Part shown: piece after piece, positions 52,740-59,545 of the stretch | Position numbering within the stretch: position 1 is the first letter of the stretch | How the letters are laid out: each line of letters begins with the position of its first letter | Source of the DNA: Granulicella mallensis | GTDB lineage: Bacteria > Acidobacteriota > Terriglobia > Terriglobales > Acidobacteriaceae | Reading direction: 5' to 3' | DNA length: 64,000 nt | Assembly (NCBI RefSeq): GCF_014203225.1 | Contig: NZ_JACHIO010000016.1 | Span: forward strand, 1 to 64,000 | The notes under the pieces: model-generated | Seen by the model: only the letters and a program-made list of their open reading frames with translations | Databases searched by the model: none | Told to the model about the DNA's origin: nothing | Translations under genes and position numbers: made by a program

Positions 52740-52773
52740 AAACACAAAAGCCGCAACCTTGGCGGTCGCGGCT
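52740..52773 (-). terminator. Attenuator-like hairpin in front of trpB
   Basis: On the minus strand AGCCGCGAC, 7-base loop, GTTGCGGCT (one G-U) followed by TTTTGTGTTTGTT. A 9-bp GC-rich stem with T-tract upstream of the trpB start and downstream of a short ORF is the layout of transcription attenuation. Confidence 0.6.
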
Positions 52774-52817
52774 CGGGGAATCTTGAGAATCGCAGGTAAC
52801 GCTTGGGTCCCGCGAGA

Positions 52818-52892
52818 CTACTCCGCCGATGCCGCTACGGTGCGCCAGTAGCGGTAGGAGGGAGTAAATCGCGGCGTGAAGCAGAAATGCAT
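52818..52892 (-). CDS. Possible trp leader peptide (24 residues)
   Basis: ATG at 52892 to TAG at 52818 reads [12 protein letters not shown] then [12 protein letters not shown]. It contains three Phe, two Tyr and one Trp within 24 residues. The Tyr-Arg-Tyr-Trp codons fall around the perfect hairpin CCGCTAC, 9-base loop, GTAGCGG (52832-52854). The ribosome-binding site is weak. A weak promoter may lie upstream of 52900. Function as a leader is inferred from position and composition. Confidence 0.45.
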   Translation of the reverse strand: MHFCFTPRFTPSYRYWRTVAASAE

Positions 52893-53003
52893 AGTTTTCT
52901 TAACGTACACCCGAGGAAGTCCATGGGGCAAGCAACCCCTACCGCAATTTCTGAATCTTTCACCCCCGTTGGTGTGTCCTATATGCAGTTAGGAGGTGCT
53001 GAG

Positions 53004-53165
53004 ATGAAAGTTCAATCATTTCGCATCATCGTTGCAGCAGCTTTGGCACTGGCCCCCGCTGTAGCCTTCGCGCATACGCCTACTGAGGTACATGACCGTA
53101 CACCGGTCGTTCACACACATACCCCTCAGGCGCACATCAGGACTGTAAGCGTTCATCGCTCGTAA
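53004..53165 (+). CDS. Small exported histidine-rich peptide
   Basis: A 53-residue ORF with a textbook start: AGGAGG, then ATG at 53004. The first 23 residues are a signal peptide (IIVAAALALAPAVAFA), and the mature 30 residues hold six His (HTPTEVHDRTPVVHTHTPQA followed by HIRTVSVHRS), many Thr and Pro. The His spacing could bind Cu, Ni or Zn, but there is no recognised family. It is on the strand opposite the trp genes. A short hairpin (CCTGCC, AAAC, GGCAGG) near 53200 follows it. Confidence 0.6.
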   Translation: MKVQSFRIIVAAALALAPAVAFAHTPTEVHDRTPVVHTHTPQAHIRTVSVHRS

Positions 53166-53260
53166 GTAAGCGGTTTAGAAGTCCCGAACCGACATGGCCT
53201 GCCAAACGGCAGGTCTTGCCCTTTAAGAAGCAAGATAAGTGCGTCGTACTTTTGTTCCTG

Positions 53261-53432
53261 CTTTTGCTTTTCTTGTTGTCATTCCCGCAGGGAATCTGCT
53301 GTTTGCCCTTGCAGCACCGATATCTGCGAGATAACACTGAAGCGTGCCTGTCCATTTCTGCAGCCACAAAAAACTGCCATAGTACGAACAGACAGCAGAT
53401 TCCCTGCGGGAATGACAACAAGAAAAGCAAAG
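53261..53432. repeat. Repeat family C copy 1, inverted repeat
   Basis: Left arm CTTTTCTTGTTGTCATTCCC to GGGAATCTGCTGTTTG; right arm ACAGCAGATTCCCTGCGGGA to ATGACAACAAGAAAAGC. Core about 60 bases. A second copy lies at 63022. Confidence 0.75.
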
Positions 53433-53443
53433 GATCTTGCGTT

Positions 53444-54136
53444 TTAACGCGCTGCCGCAATAAACGCCTTCAACTTCGCAGGATCTTTGCGTCCCGGCGC
53501 CGCCTCAACGCCACTGGCCACATCCACGCCCCACGGCGCAAATTCGGCAATAGCCTTCCCCACATTCTCTGCATGCAATCCACCCGCTAGGATCAGCTTC
53601 GGAAGCTCGTGCTTCCCATCCTGCGCGCTCTCGTACACCCGCCGTACGATCGGTGCTACATGCGCCCAATCGAAGGTCGTTCCCAATCCACCCGAGACCC
53701 CGCCCTTCGCCGCATCCAGCAGCACAGCCCAGATTGCAGGCTCCGCGAGCACAGCTCTCAGCGTCGTCTCAAAGCGAGCATCCGCAGCCTCGCGCTCCGT
53801 CGCATTCACCTCATACGACACAGCCTGAATGATCTTCAGCTTGCCCCCGAACTCCCCAGACAAAGCCTGCACCATTCCCTGGTCGAACTCGTTATGGAGT
53901 TGGGCCACGGTGAGCGCCGAGGCAGCCATAAAGTGCTCCACCTCATAGGGATCGTCGGTCGCAAAGACACCGACCTTCTCCACACTGGAGGGAAGCAGAC
54001 GCGCAATACTCCCCGCCTGCTCCAGCGTCATCCGGCGCTTGCTGGGCGCGAAGACGAAACCGACGGCATCCGCCCCCAGTTCGACGGCGAGCTGGGCATC
54101 GGCGAGATTCGTATTGGCACAGATCTTGATGAACAT
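53444..54136 (-). CDS. trpF: Phosphoribosylanthranilate isomerase
   Basis: TrpF isomerises N-(5'-phosphoribosyl)anthranilate in tryptophan synthesis. The 230-residue TIM barrel has the catalytic Cys6 in FIKICANT, though the usual KICGxT Gly is replaced by Ala, and the catalytic Asp region VLLDAAKGGVSGGLGTTFDW. LILAGGLHAENVGKAIAEF and WGVDVASGVEAAPGRKD give the phosphate site. Family length is about 200-230. It follows uma2 and then trpC upstream on the same strand; trpB follows after the plus-strand small gene. Confidence 0.93.
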   Translation of the reverse strand: MFIKICANTNLADAQLAVELGADAVGFVFAPSKRRMTLEQAGSIARLLPSSVEKVGVFATDDPYEVEHFMAASALTVAQLHNEFDQGMVQALSGEFGGKLKIIQAVSYEVNATEREAADARFETTLRAVLAEPAIWAVLLDAAKGGVSGGLGTTFDWAHVAPIVRRVYESAQDGKHELPKLILAGGLHAENVGKAIAEFAPWGVDVASGVEAAPGRKDPAKLKAFIAAAR

Positions 54137-54144
54137 GACGAAGG

Positions 54145-54666
54145 TTAAGATTCGTCCAGTTCCGTAAAGATTCCAGCAAGCGAAACTTCGATAGGGGTTC
54201 CAACAACACGCAGGATGCCGTCGCTGGGCTGCGTAAAGCCTTGTTTAGAGGCCTGATAACCCAGCCGCTTCCATGGATCGATGGCCCAGATGTCTTTCAC
54301 ACCCATGCCTGCATAATCGTTGACGCGCTCCTGCAATTCTCCGAGAGAGTCATCCGTCGAAAGGATTTCGACGCAGAGCAGAGGGGCAAAACCGATGATC
54401 GGGTCTTTGGGATCGGTGCTCCGAATCACGCATATATCAGGGATGCGGTAGCGCTGCGGAGAGACTTGAATCCGCTGCTCAGGAAGAGCTCGCACACCCC
54501 ATATCGTTGGTTTTTCCCGAAAGATGCCAGAAATGATGCCTTGCAAATGCGCGTGCGGCTGCTCTCCCACGTTCCGCTCCTTCAGTTCGCCATCGATGTA
54601 GTCGCGGTCGGGCCGGTAGGTCGTTTGCAGGTACTCGCGGACTGGAACAAGAACCGAGCTTGCCAT
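54145..54666 (-). CDS. Uma2-family endonuclease-like protein
   Basis: A 173-residue protein of the Uma2/DUF820 family (PD-(D/E)xK-like fold). The acidic segments DYIDGELKERNVGEQPHAHL, YRIPDICVIR and LLCVEILSTDD are the conserved acids of the fold. Members are abundant in cyanobacteria and acidobacteria with no settled role; nuclease activity is presumed. It lies between trpC and trpF and so interrupts an otherwise typical trpCF order: 24 bases after trpC's stop and 8 bases before trpF's start. The ATG at 54666 is preferred to a GTG at 54675. Confidence 0.85.
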   Translation of the reverse strand: MASSVLVPVREYLQTTYRPDRDYIDGELKERNVGEQPHAHLQGIISGIFREKPTIWGVRALPEQRIQVSPQRYRIPDICVIRSTDPKDPIIGFAPLLCVEILSTDDSLGELQERVNDYAGMGVKDIWAIDPWKRLGYQASKQGFTQPSDGILRVVGTPIEVSLAGIFTELDES

Positions 54667-54690
54667 GGCGCACACTCCGTATGGGGTATT

Positions 54691-55503
54691 TTAGCCCTCC
54701 AGCAGATGCACGAGCGCCTCACCGGGGTTCGGCTTGCGCATCAGCGACTCCCCGATCAGGAAGGCCTCATAGCCCGCCGCGTGGAGGCGCTGCATATCGG
54801 CCACGGTATGAATCCCGCTTTCGGCCACGCGCACCGCGCTTGCGGGAAGATGCGTCGCCAGTTCGCAGGCGCGGTCGAGCGAGACCTCAAAGGTGCGCAG
54901 ATCGCGGCTGTTCACGCCGACACACTCGCAATCGAGCGCCAGGGCACGATCCAGTTCTTCGCGGTCATGGACCTCGCACAGCACGTCGAGCCCATGCTGT
55001 TTTGCGGAGTCGCGCAGCGTGCGGAGTTCGGTATCTGTAAGCGCGGCAACGATCAGGAGGATCGCGTCAGCGGCGTTCGCGCGGGCTTCGAGGATCTGGA
55101 ACTCGTCGACCATGAAGTCTTTACGCAGGCACGGGATCTTCACCGCCGCCGAAGCCCGGCGCAGATTTTCGAGCGAGCCCTGAAAGAACTTCTCATCCGT
55201 CAGCACCGAGAGCACCGCGGCACCGCCGGCTTCCAACTGGGGCGCAAGAATCGCCGCGTCAAAGTCCGCGCGGATCAAGCCCTTCGACGGTGAAGCCTTC
55301 TTCAACTCGGCAATGATCGCCGGCCCGCTCTGGGCCTTCGCCCGCAGGGCCTTCGCAAAGCCGCGTGGGGTGTGGTTGCTCGCCGCCTGCTCCAGCGCGC
55401 GCAGATCAGCAGAGGCTTTGCGCTCCGCAACAACAGTGCGCGTGTGCGCGAGAATTTCGGGGAGGTACATCGTGCGTTCTGTAGAAATAGCCATCTCTTC
55501 CAT
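54691..55503 (-). CDS. trpC: Indole-3-glycerol phosphate synthase
   Basis: TrpC closes the indole ring. The 270-residue TIM barrel has the catalytic Lys region IIAELKKASPSKGLIRADF, VLTDEKFFQGSLENLR with Lys, LRKDFMVDEFQILEARANAA and the Glu of CEVHDREELDR, then GVNSRDLRTFEV and AESGIHTVADM. The start is one of three Met near 55503 (MEEMAIS...TMYLPEILA), 55494 and 55470 being alternatives. First gene of a trpC-uma2-trpF unit on the minus strand; trpD and trpE are not in the window. Confidence 0.95.
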   Translation of the reverse strand: MEEMAISTERTMYLPEILAHTRTVVAERKASADLRALEQAASNHTPRGFAKALRAKAQSGPAIIAELKKASPSKGLIRADFDAAILAPQLEAGGAAVLSVLTDEKFFQGSLENLRRASAAVKIPCLRKDFMVDEFQILEARANAADAILLIVAALTDTELRTLRDSAKQHGLDVLCEVHDREELDRALALDCECVGVNSRDLRTFEVSLDRACELATHLPASAVRVAESGIHTVADMQRLHAAGYEAFLIGESLMRKPNPGEALVHLLEG

Positions 55504-55641
55504 GCTACGGCAGTGGGGCTATTGAGAGCAGGGGCCTGCGGAGATGACAGTTGTAGAAATACGTCTATGAATACAAAACCTTCTTGCAAACACGAAATCA
55601 ATAGCCACAAACAAGGGGCGGAGGCCCGGCTTCATCCGGGG

Positions 55642-56094
55642 TCATTTCCATAGGTATTGCTCGTCAAAAGTAATGTCATATTTAGCGAGGAACATACGAA
55701 ACTCTTCCTCGAAGGTCTTCCTCAGGTGGTGTTCCTCTTGTTTGTCGATGTAGGCCAACAGTGCCTTCAAATCCGACGGTCCAACCGAAAATACACCGTA
55801 TCCGGGTTGCCAGGCGAAGTTAGAAAGTTCCGGGGCCTGGGCTTTGATCCACTTTGAAGATGCGACCTTAACGTCTTCAACCAATGTAGCTACGGAAATG
55901 GTGCGAGAAAGTCGAACAGCGAGATGTACATGATCGGCTACCCCACCAGCCCGCGGACACTCGCAGCCCTGGTCACGCACCAAAGTAGCCAGATAAGCAA
56001 ACAGACGAGGCCGGAGCGAAGCCTCCAGGCACGGAACGCGATCCTTGGTGCTGAAGATCAGGTGAATGTAAATAACCCCGAGCGTGTGCGGCAT
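55642..56094 (-). CDS. REP-associated tyrosine transposase-like (IS200/Y1 family)
   Basis: A 150-residue Y1 single-strand transposase-like protein. HUH site: H55 and H57 in VADHVHLAV. Catalytic tyrosine Y115 in LLAYIDKQEEHHL, with the YIxxQxxHH signature of IS200-like TnpA and RAYT proteins. It starts MPHTLGVIYIHLIFSTKDRV. No transposon ends or partner gene are evident next to it; instead several palindromes lie immediately beside its promoter (56151-56233). RAYTs are domesticated transposases that recognise REP palindromes. The window is full of repeats, though none of them is proven to be its substrate. Confidence 0.85.
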   Translation of the reverse strand: MPHTLGVIYIHLIFSTKDRVPCLEASLRPRLFAYLATLVRDQGCECPRAGGVADHVHLAVRLSRTISVATLVEDVKVASSKWIKAQAPELSNFAWQPGYGVFSVGPSDLKALLAYIDKQEEHHLRKTFEEEFRMFLAKYDITFDEQYLWK

Positions 56095-56150
56095 ACGTTC
56101 CCAGCTCCAGAAGATTGCAATCGTACCCCAAAAGAGTTTGTGGGATGACG

Positions 56151-56233
56151 CCGGGCCTCCGGCCCTGGAGTGCCCTGCGGGCACCTAACCCCGGGCGTTG
56201 CCCGGGGCTGGTATGATCGCGGGGCTCCGCCCC
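56151..56233. repeat. GC-rich palindrome cluster before the tyrosine transposase
   Basis: Successive short hairpins: CCGGGCCTCCGGCCC, TGCCCTGCGGGCA, CCCCGGGCGTTGCCCGGGG and GGGGCTCCGCCCC, all within about 80 bases upstream of the RAYT gene. Such hairpins are the substrate type for REP-associated transposases. Confidence 0.6.
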
Positions 56234-56271
56234 TCCTGACGTGCAAGAAGCGTCATGTCCAACAAGCGCTG

Positions 56272-59175
56272 CTACGCCTTCCCCGCCAACTGCCGCAGCA
56301 CATACTGCAAGATTCCCCCGTGCTGGTAGTAGAGGATCTCCTGCGGCGTATCGATGCGCACGGTAACGGAAAACTGGCTCTTCGTTCCGTTAGCATCCGT
56401 CGCAACAACAGACAGCTTCTTGCCCTGCGCAAACTTCGAATCGAGCATCGTTTTCAACTCACCGGGCTGCGTACCCAGCGTGAAGATCTCTTCTCCCGTC
56501 AGGCCTAGGCCTTCCGCGCTCTCTCCCTCCTGGAACTGCAGCGGCAGAATGCCCATGCCCACCAGGTTGGAGCGGTGAATGCGCTCGTAGCTCTCCGCGA
56601 TGACGAAGCGAATCCCCAGCAGACGTGGGCCCTTTGCCGCCCAGTCACGCGACGATCCGGAACCGTACTCCTTGCCCGCCAGGATCGCCAGCGGTGTTGC
56701 ACGCTTGGCATACTCGACCGAAGCATCATAGATGCTCATGCCCGTGCCCTCCGGCAGCAACCGCGTGACGCCGCCCTCCGTACCCGGAGCGAGCTTGTTG
56801 CGCAGGCGGACGTTCGCGAACGTGCCGCGCACCATCACCTCGTGGTTGCCGCGCCGTGAGCCGTAGGAGTTGAAGTCCGAAGGCTTCACCCCATGCTCGG
56901 TCAGGTACTTCCCTGCCGGGCCGTTCAGCTTGATCGAGCCAGCAGGCGAGATGTGGTCCGTCGTCACCGAATCGCCCAGCACCGCGAGCACGCGCGCATC
57001 GGAGATGTCGTCCACCGGCGCGGGCGTTGCAGGCATGCCGTCGAAGTACGGAGCCTTGCGGATGTAGGTCGAATCCGGCTCCCAGCCATAGGTATCGCCG
57101 GAGGGGAACTTCAGGTTCTGCCAGTTGGCATCGCCGTCCGCGACCGTCGCATACTGCGTGCGGAACATCGTCGAGTCGATGCAGCTTGCCACCGTATCGG
57201 CGACCTCCTTCTGCGAAGGCCAGATGTCGCGCAGATAGACCGGCTGGCCATTCTTGCCCTTACCCAGCGCATCCTTCTCGAAGTCGTGCGAGATGTGCCC
57301 GGCCAGCGCATAGGCCACCACGAGCGGAGGGCTCATCAGGTAGTTCGCGCGAACCTCGGGTGAGATGCGGCCCTCAAAGTTACGATTGCCCGAGAGCACC
57401 GACACCGCCACCAGGCCGTGCTCTTCGATGGCCTTCGACACATCGGTCGGCAGCGGGCCGGAGTTGCCGATGCACGTCGTGCAGCCATAGCCGACGACCT
57501 GGAAGCGCAGCGCATCGAGATACTGCAGCAGCCCGGCGCGCGTGTAGTAGTCCGTCACCACGCGCGAACCCGGCGCGAGCGAGGTCTTCACCCACGGCGG
57601 CGTGCTCAGACCGGCTTCAACAGCCTTCTTCGCCAACAGGCCGGCAGCCATCATCACATAGGGATTGCTCGTGTTCGTGCAGCTTGTAATCGCGGCGATG
57701 ACGATGGAGCCATCAACAAGGTACTTATCAGGATTGACGCCGAACCTTGCCTGAACGGAGTGCGCGGTCTCGGTAACAGAGACTGCACCGCCCGGAACTG
57801 CAGGTTCGTCATGCGTCGTCGTCAGCACCGCGACCGCCTCCGGCACCACCGGCGCAGAGGCACCCACAGAGCTCGTCAGATCACCGCTGGCCGAGGCCAG
57901 ACCGCCCTCACCCTCCCAGCGAACCATCTGGCGGATCGTGGCCTTATTGGCATTCGGCCCCTGCAGAGCGGGCAACTGCTGCGCGAAGCTCGCGGGCGTC
58001 TGCGAGAGCAGCACGCGGTCCTGCGGACGCTTCGGCCCGGCGACGCTGGGCTCGACCGTCGCAAGGTCCAGCGAGATCGTTACGGAGTAGTGCGCCTCGG
58101 GCGCGTCCGGGGTGTGGAAGAGGCCCTGCTCGCGGAAGTAGGCTTCGGTGAGCGCGATGTGCTCTTCGCTGCGGCCGGTCAGACGCAGATACTTCAGCGT
58201 CTCGGCATCGACCGGGAAGATGCCGCAGGTCGCGCCGTACTCAGGAGCCATGTTCGCGATCGTCGCGCGGTCGGCCAGAGGAAGCTCGCTGATGCCGGGG
58301 CCGTAGAACTCGACGAACTTGCCTACAACACCGAGCTTGCGCAGCATCTCGGTGACGGTCAGCACGAGGTCGGTCGCGGTTGCGCCCTCCTTCAGCTTGC
58401 CCGTCAGCTTGAACCCAACTACCTGCGGCACGAGCATCGACACCGGCTGGCCCAGCATGGCCGCCTCGGCCTCAATGCCGCCAACGCCCCAACCCAGCAC
58501 GCCCAGGCCATTCACCATGGTCGTGTGCGAGTCGGTGCCGACCAGCGTATCGGGATAGGCCGTGATATTGCCATCTGCATCCGGCTGCGTGGTGAAGACG
58601 ACGCGGGCGAGGTACTCCAGATTGACCTGGTGGCAGATGCCCATGCCCGGCGGCACGGCGGAGAAGTTGCGGAAGGCCGTCTGTCCCCACTTCAGGAAGG
58701 CGTAGCGCTCGCGGTTGCGCGTGAACTCCAGCGCAGCGTTCAGGTCATAGGCGTTGGCCGTGCCGTACTCGTCCACCTGTACGCTATGGTCGATGACCAG
58801 CTCCGCCGGCTGCAGCGGATTGATCTTCTCGGGATTGCCGCCGAGCTGCTTCATGGCATCGCGCATCGCGGCGAGATCGACGATGGCAGGCACGCCGGTA
58901 AAGTCCTGCATCAGCACACGGGCCGGCATGTAGGCGATCTCGCGCGAGGGCTCCGCCTTCGGGTCCCAGTCGGCGAGGAAGCGGATGTCGTCCGCGGTGA
59001 CGGTCTTGCCGTCTTCACAGCGGAGCAGGTTCTCAAGCAGGATGCGCAGGGAAAACGGCAGGTGCGTGAGATTCGTGTCGGTCAATGCATTCAGTCGGAA
59101 GTAGTTAACCTTCTGCGAGCCGGAGGTGAGGGTGGCGGCGGCGTTGAAGCTGTTGGGGTGGGTGGTGTTCGGCAT
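56272..59175 (-). CDS. acnA: Aconitate hydratase A
   Basis: TCA-cycle aconitase: citrate to isocitrate via a [4Fe-4S] cluster. From the ATG at 59175 (AAGGAGA upstream) the protein is about 967 residues. Cluster Cys are in AAITSCTNTSNP and YGCTTCIGNSGPLP, and GTDSHTTMVNGLGVLGWGVG and EYGSGSSRDWAAKG are conserved active-site regions; the C-terminal swivelling domain ends VLRQLAGKA. It is about 70 residues longer than E. coli AcnA, mainly because of an Ala/Val/Pro-rich insertion before the first Cys motif (VGASAPVVPEAVAVLTTTHD). The longer open frame to 59451 upstream is not coding by homology. Confidence 0.94.
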   Translation of the reverse strand: MPNTTHPNSFNAAATLTSGSQKVNYFRLNALTDTNLTHLPFSLRILLENLLRCEDGKTVTADDIRFLADWDPKAEPSREIAYMPARVLMQDFTGVPAIVDLAAMRDAMKQLGGNPEKINPLQPAELVIDHSVQVDEYGTANAYDLNAALEFTRNRERYAFLKWGQTAFRNFSAVPPGMGICHQVNLEYLARVVFTTQPDADGNITAYPDTLVGTDSHTTMVNGLGVLGWGVGGIEAEAAMLGQPVSMLVPQVVGFKLTGKLKEGATATDLVLTVTEMLRKLGVVGKFVEFYGPGISELPLADRATIANMAPEYGATCGIFPVDAETLKYLRLTGRSEEHIALTEAYFREQGLFHTPDAPEAHYSVTISLDLATVEPSVAGPKRPQDRVLLSQTPASFAQQLPALQGPNANKATIRQMVRWEGEGGLASASGDLTSSVGASAPVVPEAVAVLTTTHDEPAVPGGAVSVTETAHSVQARFGVNPDKYLVDGSIVIAAITSCTNTSNPYVMMAAGLLAKKAVEAGLSTPPWVKTSLAPGSRVVTDYYTRAGLLQYLDALRFQVVGYGCTTCIGNSGPLPTDVSKAIEEHGLVAVSVLSGNRNFEGRISPEVRANYLMSPPLVVAYALAGHISHDFEKDALGKGKNGQPVYLRDIWPSQKEVADTVASCIDSTMFRTQYATVADGDANWQNLKFPSGDTYGWEPDSTYIRKAPYFDGMPATPAPVDDISDARVLAVLGDSVTTDHISPAGSIKLNGPAGKYLTEHGVKPSDFNSYGSRRGNHEVMVRGTFANVRLRNKLAPGTEGGVTRLLPEGTGMSIYDASVEYAKRATPLAILAGKEYGSGSSRDWAAKGPRLLGIRFVIAESYERIHRSNLVGMGILPLQFQEGESAEGLGLTGEEIFTLGTQPGELKTMLDSKFAQGKKLSVVATDANGTKSQFSVTVRIDTPQEILYYQHGGILQYVLRQLAGKA

Positions 59176-59486
59176 GACGTGGCTTCTCCTTAGCTGAGTA
59201 GCTGGCAGGCTGGGGAGCTCACGCACATTGGCAGGAAGCTCCCGAGCAACTGGGCCGCGGCTTCGCTTGTATAAGGCTGCAGGCGATGGCGGCAACAAAA
59301 TCGATAAATCGTAACGAGGGTAGCAGAGAGCAACGGCAGCTAGGCGCGTCCGCGGTCGTGGCGTCCACGACGAAAGCGCTTGAGATGAGCGCAACTCGGC
59401 ATATGGACATTTTACGCGAGAGATTTTTGTGGGAGCAATATCACCTTTCATGTGGACGCGGTATCATCCGTCTGCATCTCATACAG

Positions 59487-59514
59487 TTGCTACAGTTGCG
59501 TTGCCCTCTATACG
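59487..59514 (+). promoter_or_regulatory. Possible sigma-70 promoter of the Gln-rich lipoprotein
   Basis: TTGCTA (59487-59492), 16 bases, TATACG (59509-59514), then ATG at 59546. The gap 59176-59545 holds no gene, and this is the best promoter-like match in it. Confidence 0.3.
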
Positions 59515-59545
59515 TTTTTTGAGGGAACGCGGGAGATTTGGAACG

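Noticed and set aside
52774-52960. T-box riboswitch before trpB
   Set aside because: The conserved AGGGTGGNACCGCG element is absent; the leader ORF/terminator reading fits better.
57418-59193. 591-residue plus-strand ORF
   Set aside because: Antisense to acnA, whose motifs prove the other strand; Arg/His-rich shadow translation.
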